Source: Bacillus pseudomycoides (GTDB lineage Bacteria > Bacillota > Bacilli > Bacillales > Bacillaceae_G). Taken from it: a DNA stretch of 48,695 nt. The notes beneath the pieces were generated by a model, which did not search any database, had not been told where the DNA came from, and was given only the letters and a program-made list of their open reading frames with translations. The position numbers and the translations under genes were made by a program. Positions 16,243 to 24,997 of this stretch are shown here, piece by piece. Numbering within the stretch: the stretch's first letter is position 1; every line of letters begins with the position of its first letter. The DNA lies in NCBI RefSeq assembly GCF_002582035.1, contig NZ_NUQE01000009.1, forward strand, positions 1 through 48,695, written 5' to 3'.

Positions 16243-16607
16243 TCATCACCTTTTCTATTTTCAAACTTCCTTTAGTTTACTTGAAGGGGGATATGAGGTC
16301 AACAAGGAAGTATTTGGGATGGTCGTTCTATATTAAAAACCACTTTTTTTAGGTGTAAAGAGTGTCTGACCATGCATAGAAGTGGTCAAGTGTAAACTAG
16401 AAATAGAGTCACGATGTTTTAAAAAAGACGCGAAGTTTTGAATAAAGTTGCGACGTTTATAAGACTACATATGGAGCAACATTCTAATACTGATTATGGA
16501 TATCTAAATAGACTGATTCCCAATATTTTGCTATTATAGAATAATAGTTAATATATGTAAAAAAAAGAATTAACTGGAATCATATTTTTGAAGGGTGGTA
16601 TTGTAAC
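16243..16607. other. Intergenic region with no gene
   Basis: Between hemZ and the DUF4064 gene. The only structure I see is the period-40 repeat at 16389-16460. A -10-like TATAGAAT at 16535-16542 could serve the DUF4064 gene. Confidence 0.4.
16389..16460 (+). repeat. Dispersed period-40 repeat, copy 1 (left half)
   Basis: Contains GAGTCACGATGTTTTA, AAGACGCGAAGTTTTG and AATAAAGTTGCGACGTTTA. By eye about 85-90% alike to 36310-36385. Each copy is built from a unit of about 40 bp: AATAAAGTNRCGRYGTTTA, spacer, AAGACGCGA. Not assignable to a repeat family I know. Confidence 0.6.
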
Positions 16608-16937
16608 TTGAAACGCACTGCAGAATTTATAGTCGGCTTAATCGGAGGGATCTTCGGACTCTTAATGTCTTCGCTTTGTTTTATTGGTATTATTTCCTAC
16701 ACTAATTCCGGAGGTAGTGAATATAGTTATCTTATTATTAATTTTGGTATTACCTTAATGATTCAAATAGGACTATTAGTATTAACTTGTTGTGTAAACA
16801 AAATAAATAATATAGCTTATGGTATTTGTATGATTGTATTAAGTGTCATATCATTATTTGCATTAACTGTTGCAGTGGTGTTACAAATCATTTCAGGTGC
16901 ATTAGCATTTCGAACTTTACAACAGAAATCTAATTAA
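16608..16937 (+). CDS. DUF4064 membrane protein
   Basis: 109 residues with three to four hydrophobic helices (about 6-30, 42-64, 70-100). The start MKRTAEFIVGLIGGIFGLL is the conserved opening of DUF4064 proteins in Bacilli. TTG start with GAAGGGTGG upstream. No terminator directly follows. Function unknown. The two halves of a dispersed repeat family lie on either side (16389-16460 and 17030-17147), while in the copy near 36.3 kb the halves are adjacent, so this gene could be cargo. Confidence 0.75.
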   Translation: MKRTAEFIVGLIGGIFGLLMSSLCFIGIISYTNSGGSEYSYLIINFGITLMIQIGLLVLTCCVNKINNIAYGICMIVLSVISLFALTVAVVLQIISGALAFRTLQQKSN

Positions 16938-17029
16938 AACAAATCCTTTCAAATAAACGAATAATCTTTTGTTTAAAATCGCTATTAAAATGTACATAAT
17001 ACGCATATTGTTTCTTTGAAAAAACAATA

Positions 17030-17147
17030 TGTTTTTAGAGCCATTTGTGTGTAATTTTAATCAATCTTTTTTCAAAATGGATTCTTTTTTTGATTGTAAA
17101 ACACTGGATTGTAGGGCGTTTTTGATTAAACTTTATTCCAAAGCAAC
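17030..17147 (+). repeat. Dispersed repeat, copy 1 (right half)
   Basis: Shares with 36418-36528 the blocks TGTGTNNTTTTAATCAANCTTTTTTCAAA and GATTAAACTTTATTCCAAAGCAACA. The last block recurs a third time at 38236-38266. Contains many stop codons on the minus strand and no supported gene. Confidence 0.6.
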
Positions 17148-17247
17148 ATTAGGTCCTTTTCCTGCCACGCGTGGCGTTAAAACAAAGAGACAAAACGAGT
17201 GCAAGTTACTTTTTGTTCTGAGATACATTCCTGTCAAATATTATTAG

Positions 17248-17277
17248 AAAAACCTCAGGTATTCGCCTGAGGTTTTT
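17248..17277. terminator. Terminator of yhaX
   Basis: AAAAACCTCAGG / CCTGAGGTTTTT stem immediately after the yhaX stop codon (minus strand), symmetric enough to work on both strands. Confidence 0.85.
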
Positions 17278-17279
17278 AT

Positions 17280-18152
17280 TTACCATCTTTTCATTTGTGT
17301 ATGATTGCTCAAAAACTTAATTGGAAACTGCTTTCGAAAATGTTCTTTAATCATATATTGCACACCGTTTTCACTATTTGAGCGTGTAATCCAATCGGCT
17401 GCTTTCTTTAAAACAATTGGAGCATTCCCCATTGCTACCCCTAATCCAACGCTTTCGATAACATCTAAATCTTCCAGACTATCCCCAATTGCTACCATTT
17501 CTTTTAATTCAATGTCAAGATGCTCTCCTAATAATTGTAATCCGCGTAATTTCGATACATGAGGCGGTAATATTTCGACTTGTTCTCTCCCGCATTCTAC
17601 AAAATGGACATTTTCAAATGCTTTTTGTAATGTTGTAAGCGCACGTTGCTTTTCACTTTGACTCGCAAATGTAACATCAATTTTCGGTGCAGCTACCGGC
17701 TGATCGCGAAGTGTATCTCCGAGTGAATCTACAAATTGAACCGGGTAAAATAACGGATCAGAAGTTGATAAGACTGTTCGCGCAATTAAATTTGGCGTAT
17801 GCTGGTGCCGATTTCCAATTGAAAACCTTTCATGAGAAATGCGAATGTTACATTCAAAATGTTCAAGCACCTGCACAATATTAAATGTCGCTTCTTCTGA
17901 TAATCGTTTTTGAATTAACGGTTTATCTAATGAAGATGAAATAAATGAACCGCCATGCGTCACTAATATCGAATCTAATTTTAATGATTTTGCTATTTTA
18001 TGAGCGGATTGAAAATTTCGGTTCGTAAATAGCGTAACATATACACCTTTTCTCTTTACAAATTCAAGTGCTTCACGCGTTCCTTTTTGCAATTTCCCAT
18101 TTGGAAGTAAGAGTGTCCCATCTATATTAAGAGCTAGTAAACGATAAATCAT
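17280..18152 (-). CDS. yhaX: HAD-superfamily protein YhaX with Asn in motif I
   Basis: 290 residues, Cof-type HAD fold as in B. subtilis YhaX, whose gene is also near hemZ. Motif I normally DxDGT reads LNIDGTLL: the nucleophilic Asp is Asn9, while the acid/base D11 remains. Motif II TLFTNR, motif III Lys near GVSKLRGL (here HVSKLRGLQLLGEHL), motif IV AIGDSLEDLDVIE all present. As I recall B. subtilis YhaX has the same Asn, so this is a family trait and phosphatase activity is doubtful; YhaX is sporulation-associated. Good RBS GAGGAGG. Confidence 0.85.
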   Translation of the reverse strand: MIYRLLALNIDGTLLLPNGKLQKGTREALEFVKRKGVYVTLFTNRNFQSAHKIAKSLKLDSILVTHGGSFISSSLDKPLIQKRLSEEATFNIVQVLEHFECNIRISHERFSIGNRHQHTPNLIARTVLSTSDPLFYPVQFVDSLGDTLRDQPVAAPKIDVTFASQSEKQRALTTLQKAFENVHFVECGREQVEILPPHVSKLRGLQLLGEHLDIELKEMVAIGDSLEDLDVIESVGLGVAMGNAPIVLKKAADWITRSNSENGVQYMIKEHFRKQFPIKFLSNHTQMKRW

Positions 18153-18318
18153 GATGCAGTACCTCCTCTTCTTAGCTGCAGTGTTCTATCATTAATTTAT
18201 GAAAAGATGATGCTAATTAGAACGAATGCGAATTTAGATCATATGTTTACAATATAACCGTTCAATATTTTTGATTTCTTTCTAGTTAAGAATGTATTCT
18301 GTTTGTAGAGGTGATTAT

Positions 18319-18864
18319 ATGGATAACGACAAAAGAATAATAGCTATTTCTGGAAGCGTTCGAGAAGGTTCCTCCAACACCAATATATTAGAAACTTTAG
18401 CAGCGTTTATTCCCAAAAATATTGATTATAATATTTATAACGGAATACAAGAACTTCCTCATTTTAATCCAGATATTGATCGCATTCAGGCACCAACTGT
18501 TGTTGAAGATTTTCGAAATACACTAGCTGAAGCGCATGCACTCATTATCTGCACACCAGAGTACGCAAAAGGTGTACCAGGAGTCTTGAAAAATGCATTA
18601 GAATGGCTTGTCTCATCAGCTGAACTTTATAAAAAACCAGTGGCTGTTATAACAGCTTCTCCATCAATTACCGGCGGAGACAAAGCACATGAATCTTTAC
18701 TACTTACACTAGGTATGTTAGATGTTACTATTGTTCAAAATGGATCGGTTCTCATTCCATCTGTTGGAACTAAATTTAATAATGATGCTACAGTCACAGA
18801 TGAACAAACAAAGCAAGATCTTATTTCTCTCATTCATGGTATACTGCAAGAATTACATGATTGA
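18319..18864 (+). CDS. NADPH-dependent FMN reductase
   Basis: 181 residues, flavodoxin-like fold. FMN phosphate-binding loop SGSVREGSSNTNIL near the N-terminus, and the family signature TPEYAKGVPGVLKNALEWL binding the isoalloxazine ring. Such enzymes reduce FMN, azo dyes, quinones or chromate. The start at 18319 has GAGGTGAT five bases upstream; an ATG 27 bases earlier has no RBS. Followed by a terminator, so a one-gene unit. Confidence 0.88.
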   Translation: MDNDKRIIAISGSVREGSSNTNILETLAAFIPKNIDYNIYNGIQELPHFNPDIDRIQAPTVVEDFRNTLAEAHALIICTPEYAKGVPGVLKNALEWLVSSAELYKKPVAVITASPSITGGDKAHESLLLTLGMLDVTIVQNGSVLIPSVGTKFNNDATVTDEQTKQDLISLIHGILQELHD

Positions 18865-18883
18865 TTTATTAACAATTCATTTT

Positions 18884-18914
18884 AAGCAGCATCCATACGA
18901 AAGGATGCTGCTTT
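18884..18914 (+). terminator. Terminator of the FMN reductase gene
   Basis: AAGCAGCATCC / GGATGCTGCTTT stem with short T-run, 20 bp after the stop; only 34 bp before the next start. Confidence 0.75.
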
Positions 18915-18948
18915 ACTCATTTAAAGTCTTACGAAAGGAATTTGCTAA

Positions 18949-19563
18949 ATGAAATGGCCACTTTCTTGGTATGAAGGCGATACATTAGACGTTGCGAAGC
19001 GATTACTTGGGCATAAACTCGTTCACGTTGTAGATGGAGTAAAACGAAGCGGAATCATTGTCGAAGTAGAGGCATATAAAGGACCTGATGACAAAGCTGC
19101 ACATAGCTATGGCGGCCGCCGGACAGAACGAACAGACATTATGTTTAGTACTCCTGGTCATGCTTATGTATATCTTATTTATGGCATGTATCATTGTTTT
19201 AATATCATTACAGCACCGGAAGGGGTACCACAAGGAGTGTTAATTCGGGCATTAGAACCTGTAGAAGGTATTGAAGAGATGAAGCAAGCAAGATACGGAA
19301 AAACAGATATTACAAAATCACAGTTCAAAAACTTAACAAATGGACCTGGAAAGCTATGCAAAGCAATGGGAATTACGTTAGAACAAAAAGGATTGCTGCT
19401 TACGAGCGATGAGCTATATATTGAAAAGGTTCCTAATGACAAACACCTTTCTCATACATATAACATCACAGCAGGACCGCGCATTAATATTGATTACGCT
19501 GAAGAAGCAGTGCACTATCCGTGGCGGTTTTACTTTCAAGACCATCCGTTTGTTTCGAAATGA
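18949..19563 (+). CDS. 3-methyladenine DNA glycosylase (AAG/MPG family)
   Basis: 204 residues. Removes alkylated purines (3-methyladenine, hypoxanthine) in base excision repair. The catalytic Glu is E41 in [20 protein letters not shown], and the DNA-intercalating Tyr region follows in [15 protein letters not shown]. The purine-pocket segment [12 protein letters not shown] and the C-terminal [12 protein letters not shown] are also seen. RBS AAAGGAA before ATG. Single gene between two terminators. Confidence 0.92.
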   Translation: MKWPLSWYEGDTLDVAKRLLGHKLVHVVDGVKRSGIIVEVEAYKGPDDKAAHSYGGRRTERTDIMFSTPGHAYVYLIYGMYHCFNIITAPEGVPQGVLIRALEPVEGIEEMKQARYGKTDITKSQFKNLTNGPGKLCKAMGITLEQKGLLLTSDELYIEKVPNDKHLSHTYNITAGPRINIDYAEEAVHYPWRFYFQDHPFVSK

Positions 19564-19601
19564 AAAAGGCACTTCCTAGTTCATCGGGAAGTGCCTCTTT
19601 C
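19563..19601. terminator. Terminator between glycosylase and yheA
   Basis: AGGCACTTCC / GGAAGTGCCT stem between two convergent stops, with A-run before and T-rich stretch after. Confidence 0.8.
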
Positions 19602-19607
19602 TTATGA

Positions 19608-19958
19608 TTACATGAATGCGTTATATAAGTCTTCAAGTGGCTTCATGATGATTTTATTTAAATCGCCGATTAAGACATTCAGACGTTGCTCTGCTTGCAT
19701 TAAGTTTGTGATTTTTGCATTTTGTTGTACGAATGCTACAACTTCTTGTGCCTTTTGATTATCTTCGTCTGTTAATTGTTCACCTTGCATCATTTTTTGC
19801 TGAAGTTCCATTTGCATCGTACGGAAGCGATCAAATAATTGTTTCGCCTCTGCATCTGCTTGTACTTCTGCATAGCTCACTTTTAACGCTTGAAAATCTG
19901 GATTTTCTGTAATTACTTTTTGTAATTCATAAGCAACATCATGCATGTTTTTTGCCAT
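19608..19958 (-). CDS. yheA: YlbF/YmcA family protein YheA
   Basis: 116 residues, helical, DUF964 (YlbF/YmcA/YheA). Characteristic [21 protein letters not shown] at the start and [21 protein letters not shown] in the middle. The start at 19958 is fixed by GGAGG nine bases upstream; a longer frame lacks an RBS. YlbF and YmcA act with RNase Y in B. subtilis; YheA's own role is unclear. Lies just downstream of yheB, as in B. subtilis. Confidence 0.9.
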   Translation of the reverse strand: MAKNMHDVAYELQKVITENPDFQALKVSYAEVQADAEAKQLFDRFRTMQMELQQKMMQGEQLTDEDNQKAQEVVAFVQQNAKITNLMQAEQRLNVLIGDLNKIIMKPLEDLYNAFM

Positions 19959-20071
19959 CTTATATATCCTCCTTGCAATGTGATACAATATCACACTGTT
20001 TATATGTTTTCAGTCTTTATGTACTCTTCTTACGATATCAGACTATGTATGATATGTGAAGTAAATTCACT

Positions 20072-21208
20072 TTATGACATTATTATTAATAACAACCCTT
20101 GTACAACTCCAATTAAGCCGCCAAGTAATGCACCTAAATACGTAATCATTTTTAATTCACTTTTTGTAATAGACAAAACAAGCTCTTCTATGCGCTCAAT
20201 TGGGAAGGTTTCTACTTCTTGCTGAACAATATCAGCTAAATACAAGCGCTCCATAATCACCCCAATATTATTCGTCACCCACTGTAAGCTCTTTCGCATG
20301 GCATTCGGAATTACATTGTTTATTACATTTTCACGAATAGGAGCACACACATCACGAACAGATTGATTAAATAAAGCACATACAGTTTGTTCCACTTTCA
20401 CAAAAGATAAAATACTTTTCACAACGGCTTCTTTTGAAATGAATGTCTCTACTTCATTCACTTCACGCTGTTTCAGTTTTTCCCATTCTTTTCTCATAAC
20501 ATCAGACAATAATTGCTTCGTTCCATCCTGCTGCAAAAATTTAATCACTTCTGGCTGCACTCGATCGACTAAACTTACATTGCCTAAGAACATACCAACT
20601 AAATTTAATAATGTGCCACGTGATGCAAAAAAGTCATCAATCATTTTAGCAAGACGTTGTTTCCCTTCGGGGCTTTCAAAGAAGGTAACCGCTTTTTCTA
20701 TAATAAAAGCAGCTGCACTCGGAATTTTTTCTTCAACCTTTTCATGAACAGAAAGTGGAAGAGCTTGTTCCCACGTATAAGTACGATATGTTTCAAATAA
20801 TGAATCCACTTTATTTGTGATGATGCTTTCAATTTGCTTTGTAACTCGTTCTTCCACATCCATCATATCCAACTTCTCTAACACTTCTCGTAATGTTTGG
20901 TCATTCATTAGAAGTTTATCCACTTCTATTTGGACCCAATCAATGAGTTCTTGCTGAAAAGACGCATTTGTTAGCTTCTTCTCAATTCCTTCTGGTGTTA
21001 ATAAGTGATCTACAACCATTTTCCCTAATTGTACAGCTAACTCATCACGGCGCTTCGGAATCAATCCAGGCGTAAAGGGCACCCGAAATTTCCCAATATA
21101 TTTTGGATGATGCGGTCGAAATAACATTTTAATTGCAAGATGGTTCGTATATCCCCCAATGACCGCGCCTATCCCTGTTGTTGTTAACAGATTCAGCCAC
21201 ATATTCAC
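20072..21208 (-). CDS. yheB: DUF445 membrane protein YheB
   Basis: 378 residues, DUF445. One hydrophobic helix at each end (about 3-25 and the last 20), with the DUF445 start [20 protein letters not shown] and [18 protein letters not shown]. The middle is helical. Conserved in Bacilli beside yheA and yheC; possibly anchored to the spore or cell membrane, function unknown. Start is GTG, with a nearby in-frame ATG six bases on; RBS GGAAGG. Confidence 0.9.
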   Translation of the reverse strand: MNMWLNLLTTTGIGAVIGGYTNHLAIKMLFRPHHPKYIGKFRVPFTPGLIPKRRDELAVQLGKMVVDHLLTPEGIEKKLTNASFQQELIDWVQIEVDKLLMNDQTLREVLEKLDMMDVEERVTKQIESIITNKVDSLFETYRTYTWEQALPLSVHEKVEEKIPSAAAFIIEKAVTFFESPEGKQRLAKMIDDFFASRGTLLNLVGMFLGNVSLVDRVQPEVIKFLQQDGTKQLLSDVMRKEWEKLKQREVNEVETFISKEAVVKSILSFVKVEQTVCALFNQSVRDVCAPIRENVINNVIPNAMRKSLQWVTNNIGVIMERLYLADIVQQEVETFPIERIEELVLSITKSELKMITYLGALLGGLIGVVQGLLLIIMS

Positions 21209-21391
21209 AACATATCAACCTTCCGTTTCTTAAATATACATACCCCTCATTATAACTGCTCTATACTGCTCCAACTAGCCCCCTATAAAAAATACTGCTC
21301 ATTATATTCGAAGCAGTTGGTATAAGACGCATTTCTTTGAATATTACTCAATTAAACACATGTTTATTGCCATATAAAAGGAGGGTTTTTT

Positions 21392-22459
21392 ATGGTTCTC
21401 GGAATATTAACATCGCGTTTTCATCACGAGCGAGAATACTACACAGAAATTGCAAAACGTGCATGCTCCTATCATATTGTCGTTGTACAGTTTACTCCCT
21501 TTAGCATCGACCCGCAAACAGAGCTTGTTAACGGACTTCTCTTTGATGCCGAAAAACAGGATTGGGTAGAGCACCAATTCATGATTCCCTCTCGTATATA
21601 CAATCGATGCTCATACAAAGATGAAAAAAATGTTAAAAAGGCACTTCCTATCATAAAATGGCTTCACAACCGCCCGGAATCCATATTTTTAAATGATGAG
21701 CTTCCAAATGATGCAAATATGTATGAAATTCTTACAAAAAACAAACAACTAGTACCGTATATACCTGCAATAAAACAAGCAAGTAAAACAACAACATTAC
21801 AGCTATTACAAACAAAAAAAGATGTGATTATAAAGCCATTGCATTCACTTTCAAAGCAAAATATGTACCACATTTTTTATCGAAATCGCACATTTCATGT
21901 TACTGCATTAGAACGAAATCGCTTTCCAACAAAAACATTCCAAACAAAAGATACATTTTTACCTTGGTTACAATCGTTACTTCAAACAGGTGATTATACA
22001 GTACAGCCTATATCACCTCACTCAACATCTCCTGTTCACATTCGCTCTATTTTACAAAAAAATAGAGCAGGTATATGGGAAGAACAAGAAAAAATCATTC
22101 AAATAGACAGCGCACCTTACTCTTTCTTATTTCCCCTTACAGAGCAAACGAAGTTTACTGCATTTAAAAATTGGCAACATCACCTATCAAAAATTGACTT
22201 TACATTCTTACAGGATAGTCTACACACTATTACGAAAGAAACGCCTCAAGCTTTAGAAAACACCTTTTCTCACCTTTTTGAATTAGAGCTCTCTATTGTA
22301 ATAGATGCACAGGGTGCCGTTTGGTTATACCAAATAGATGCAAGACCTTCTTATACAGCCTTTATTCAACATAATATCGATGTCGCTGAAAAAGTATACA
22401 CAGCGCCTCTTCGTTATTATCAATCGTTACTTCCTTTCAAAGAGAAACAGGAACTGTAA
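21392..22459 (+). CDS. yheC: YheC/YheD family ATP-grasp protein
   Basis: 355 residues, YheC/D ATP-grasp family, described in B. subtilis as endospore coat-associated. Seen: KDVIIKPLHSLSKQNMY (ATP-binding Lys strand) in the centre and a C-terminal WLYQIDARPSYTAF, matching the metal/ATP-binding end of the fold. Strong RBS (AAAAGGAGGG). Divergent from yheB, as in B. subtilis. B. subtilis carries yheD alongside; here it is absent and a Zn-ribbon gene and SASP genes follow. Confidence 0.85.
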   Translation: MVLGILTSRFHHEREYYTEIAKRACSYHIVVVQFTPFSIDPQTELVNGLLFDAEKQDWVEHQFMIPSRIYNRCSYKDEKNVKKALPIIKWLHNRPESIFLNDELPNDANMYEILTKNKQLVPYIPAIKQASKTTTLQLLQTKKDVIIKPLHSLSKQNMYHIFYRNRTFHVTALERNRFPTKTFQTKDTFLPWLQSLLQTGDYTVQPISPHSTSPVHIRSILQKNRAGIWEEQEKIIQIDSAPYSFLFPLTEQTKFTAFKNWQHHLSKIDFTFLQDSLHTITKETPQALENTFSHLFELELSIVIDAQGAVWLYQIDARPSYTAFIQHNIDVAEKVYTAPLRYYQSLLPFKEKQEL

Positions 22460-22500
22460 GATGAAGATTAAATAGGGTATAGAAACTTTCTATATTACAA

Positions 22501-22535
22501 AAAATCCGTCTCAACTTCTTGCTGAGACGGATTTT
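22501..22535. terminator. Terminator between yheC and the Zn-ribbon gene
   Basis: AAAATCCGTCTCA / TGAGACGGATTTT stem between two convergent genes; overlaps the stop of the minus-strand gene. Confidence 0.85.
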
Positions 22536-22780
22536 CATATAAGCTGTACAGTTACTTCTATTTGCTTTTCACATGTAGGACAATATAAAAGATGAAGGCA
22601 ATATTGCTGCGAATCATGCGCGGATAATCCATCGACTTTTTCTAACAGTTCTTGGTCCATATAAGCACTATATGGACCAATATAATCGACTGTTTTTCCA
22701 TAATCTTGGAGTATACTCGTACAAGTAGGACAAGCATAAGCTTTATATTCTAATGCATTACAAAGCGGACATATCGCCAT
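22535..22780 (-). CDS. Small zinc-ribbon protein
   Basis: 81 residues. N-terminal ribbon CPLC-x9-CPTC (Cys4, 7, 17, 20) and a C-terminal single CPTC with a preceding Cys (QYCLHLLYCPTCEKQ), so one or two Zn sites. The centre is acidic. Start chosen at 22780 because TTGGAGGAATCAAA precedes it; a longer frame has no RBS. It sits 54 bp after a SASP gene on the same strand, so it may be read through from the sigma-G promoter. Not recognised as a named family. Confidence 0.75.
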   Translation of the reverse strand: MAICPLCNALEYKAYACPTCTSILQDYGKTVDYIGPYSAYMDQELLEKVDGLSAHDSQQYCLHLLYCPTCEKQIEVTVQLI

Positions 22781-22834
22781 TTTGATTCCTCCAAAAAAGG
22801 GACGGTATTCCCGCCCCCCTATAGCCATTTTGAT

Positions 22835-23029
22835 TTATTTTTGGAAACCACCTAAATGTTGCTCCGCATAAGATACAAGACGTTTTGTAATTTCACCGCC
22901 AACAGATCCGTTTGCGCGTGATGTTGAATCTGGTCCAAGTTGTACGCCAAACTCAGTTGCGATTTCATACTTCATTTGATCTAAAGCAGTTTGTGCACCA
23001 GGAACTGCAAGACTATTGTTTCTAGCCAT
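22835..23029 (-). CDS. Alpha/beta-type small acid-soluble spore protein
   Basis: 64 residues. Coats and protects spore DNA, then is degraded by GPR protease on germination. Hallmarks: [20 protein letters not shown] with the GPR cleavage site (EIATEF), and [30 protein letters not shown] sigma-G promoter lies upstream (23060-23089). Paired divergently with a second SASP gene. Confidence 0.95.
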   Translation of the reverse strand: MARNNSLAVPGAQTALDQMKYEIATEFGVQLGPDSTSRANGSVGGEITKRLVSYAEQHLGGFQK

Positions 23030-23059
23030 GTTATATCACCTCCTTGTATTGGTGTATTC

Positions 23060-23089
23060 ATAGTATGTAAAAGCATATTTTTTCTATGC
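23060..23089 (-). promoter_or_regulatory. Sigma-G promoter of the minus-strand SASP gene
   Basis: Minus strand: GCATAG (23084-23089), 16 bases, CATACTAT (23060-23067). Matches the forespore sigma-G pattern and repeats exactly the spacing and -10 of the opposite SASP promoter. Confidence 0.8.
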
Positions 23090-23150
23090 AAACAGGACAT
23101 TTGTAATTTTTGGTATTATTGATTTTACAAATTTTACAAACTAACATTTC

Positions 23151-23180
23151 GCATATCTTTCTACGTATCATCCATACTAT
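23151..23180 (+). promoter_or_regulatory. Sigma-G promoter of the plus-strand SASP gene
   Basis: GCATAT (23151-23156), 16 bases, CATACTAT (23173-23180), matching the sigma-G consensus and the sister promoter. Confidence 0.8.
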
Positions 23181-23202
23181 GATTACAATCACTCCACACG
23201 AT

Positions 23203-23248
23203 GGATTAGCGCCAAACGGGGCGAATCTGGTTCAACTCCAGCTAATCC
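23203..23248 (+). other. tRNA-like structure in the SASP leader
   Basis: Seven-bp closing stem GGATTAG (23203-23209) / CTAATCC (23242-23248). Inside, a 4-bp hairpin CGCC-AAACGG-GGCG (23210-23223) and a T-arm-like hairpin CTGG-TTCAACT-CCAG (23227-23241). The closing stem is followed by AACCA. It resembles a tRNA lacking its anticodon arm, in the 5' UTR of an SASP mRNA, about 15 bp after the predicted transcription start. Confidence 0.45.
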
Positions 23249-23280
23249 AACCAAAACTCACACTAAGGAGGATATTTCCT

Positions 23281-23484
23281 ATGGCAAACCAAAGTTCTTA
23301 CAATCAATTAGTAGTACCTGGTGCAACTGCTGCAATCGACCAAATGAAATACGAGATTGCAACTGAATTTGGAGTAACATTAGGCCCTGATTCAACATCT
23401 CGTGCAAATGGTTCAGTAGGTGGAGAAATTACAAAGCGTTTAGTAGCAATGGCTGAACAAAGCCTTGGCGGATACCAAAAATAA
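23281..23484 (+). CDS. Alpha/beta-type small acid-soluble spore protein
   Basis: 67 residues. The same core as the opposite gene: [19 protein letters not shown] and [15 protein letters not shown], with a longer [13 protein letters not shown] start. The start is fixed by AAGGAGGATATTTCCT; an in-frame extension upstream overlaps the promoter and leader structure and is not real. The 5' UTR contains the tRNA-like fold. A terminator follows. Confidence 0.95.
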   Translation: MANQSSYNQLVVPGATAAIDQMKYEIATEFGVTLGPDSTSRANGSVGGEITKRLVAMAEQSLGGYQK

Positions 23485-23495
23485 ATATATATGGC

Positions 23496-23526
23496 AAAAA
23501 GGTCTCAAGCATCGCTTGAGACCTTT
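23496..23526. terminator. Bidirectional terminator after SASP and tcyC
   Basis: AAAGGTCTCAAGC / GCTTGAGACCTTT stem with A/T runs on both sides, between convergent genes. Confidence 0.9.
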
Positions 23527-23533
23527 CTATTTT

Positions 23534-24268
23534 CTACTGCAGCATTTGTAAAAATCTCTTTGTCCGTTCTTCTTTCGGATGTACCAACACTTCTTCCGGT
23601 GTACCTTGTTCGACAATCACACCGCCATCCATAAAAATAACACGATTCGCAATTTGATGAGCAAAACGCATCTCATGCGTGACAATTACCATCGTCATTC
23701 CTTCCTGTGCAAGTTCTCTCATTACTTTTAGTACTTCTTGCACAAGTTCAGGATCAAGCGCTGATGTCGGTTCATCAAATAAAATTACTTGTGGCTCCAT
23801 CGCAAGTGCGCGTGCAATACCTACGCGCTGTTGCTGTCCACCTGAAAGCTGAAGTGGATATAAATCCATCTTCTCACCGAGTCCAACTTTTCTCAGAAAA
23901 TACTCCGCTTTTTCTTTCGCTTTCTCTTTTGAAACTTTCTTAACTGTTACAAGGCCTTCCATCACATTTTCAAGTGCTGTAAAATGCGGGAATAAATTAT
24001 GATGTTGGAACACCATACCTGTTTGGGTGCGCAGCTTCACAATATCTTGCTTCGTCACCTTTTTCGAAAAATCGAGTGTTTCATCACCGATACGAATGAC
24101 ACCGCTATTAGGGGTTTCTAATACGTTTAGACAACGAAGCAATGTTGTCTTACCTGAACCAGAAGGTCCGATAATAACAACAACTTCACCTTTTTCTACT
24201 TCCATATCAATACGCTTTAAAACGGTGTTATTACCAAAACTTTTTTGTAAATGTTGAATTGAAATCAT
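23534..24268 (-). CDS. tcyC: Polar amino acid (cystine) ABC transporter ATPase
   Basis: 244 residues. Walker [14 protein letters not shown]-loop [19 protein letters not shown], signature [15 protein letters not shown], Walker [16 protein letters not shown]-loop VTHEM. Drives import across the inner membrane. Start at 24268 follows AAGGAG; a longer frame has no RBS. Last gene of a three-gene operon whose binding protein strongly resembles B. subtilis TcyA, so this is probably TcyC. Confidence 0.87.
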   Translation of the reverse strand: MISIQHLQKSFGNNTVLKRIDMEVEKGEVVVIIGPSGSGKTTLLRCLNVLETPNSGVIRIGDETLDFSKKVTKQDIVKLRTQTGMVFQHHNLFPHFTALENVMEGLVTVKKVSKEKAKEKAEYFLRKVGLGEKMDLYPLQLSGGQQQRVGIARALAMEPQVILFDEPTSALDPELVQEVLKVMRELAQEGMTMVIVTHEMRFAHQIANRVIFMDGGVIVEQGTPEEVLVHPKEERTKRFLQMLQ

Positions 24269-24295
24269 AGAAACAAAAACTCCTTTTAGCAAGGA

Positions 24296-24997
24296 TTATT
24301 TTAAAATATGACGCTCTGTTCGTTTTTCAAGTCTTTGCTGCACAATAGATAATAGGAAACAAATTATCCAATAAATCAGTCCCGCTTCTGTATACACAAC
24401 CAAGAATTCATAGTTTGTCGCTGCAATTTCCTGTGCTTTCCGAAACATTTCTGTTACTAAAATCATTGACGCCAGCGATGTGTCTTTAACCAAACTAATA
24501 AATGTATTGGAAAGAGGCGGAATCGAAACGCGTGCTGCCTGCGGTAAAATAACGCGGCGCAGCGCTTGAGGATATGACATACCAATTGTATATGCAGCCT
24601 CCCATTGCCCTTTTGGAATCGATAAAATAGAAGCGCGAATAATTTCTGAAGCGTACGCTCCGACACTTAACGAAAAACCAATGATCGCTGCTGGATAGGA
24701 ATTAATTGTAATTCCTATTGTCGGAAGTCCATAAAAAATAATAAATAACTGAACAAGAAGCGGTGTGCCGCGAATAATAGATACATAGATGCGTGCAATC
24801 CGTTCTAATACGCGATTTCCAGAAATACGGCATAATGCTGTTAACGTCGCTAACGCTAAACCAATTATAAATGTAATCAACGCAAGTGGTATTGTAGTGA
24901 AAATAGCATCCTTCAGCATAGGCATGAAGGATGCTTTTGTTATATCAGTCCAAACAGATAATCGATCTACATCAAATAAAACATTACTTAGATACAT
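24296..24997 (-). CDS. tcyB: Polar amino acid (cystine) ABC transporter permease
   Basis: 233 residues, about five helices, HisM/GlnP type. The EAA-like loop that contacts the ATPase is [22 protein letters not shown]. The start ATG overlaps the end of the binding-protein gene by 14 bp; a GTG nine bases upstream is the alternative. Stops 27 bp before the ATPase start. Translational coupling is likely. Confidence 0.85.
   Translation of the reverse strand: MYLSNVLFDVDRLSVWTDITKASFMPMLKDAIFTTIPLALITFIIGLALATLTALCRISGNRVLERIARIYVSIIRGTPLLVQLFIIFYGLPTIGITINSYPAAIIGFSLSVGAYASEIIRASILSIPKGQWEAAYTIGMSYPQALRRVILPQAARVSIPPLSNTFISLVKDTSLASMILVTEMFRKAQEIAATNYEFLVVYTEAGLIYWIICFLLSIVQQRLEKRTERHILK

Noticed and set aside
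17029-17247. 72-codon frame downstream of the DUF4064 gene
   Set aside because: Lies inside a dispersed repeat, has no RBS and no protein-like composition.
23203-23248. A genuine tRNA gene
   Set aside because: No anticodon arm, no D-loop sequence, only 46 bases; kept as a tRNA-like structure only.
23110-23280. N-terminal extension of the plus-strand SASP gene
   Set aside because: It would run through the sigma-G promoter and the leader fold; the ATG at 23281 has a perfect RBS and the family N-terminus.
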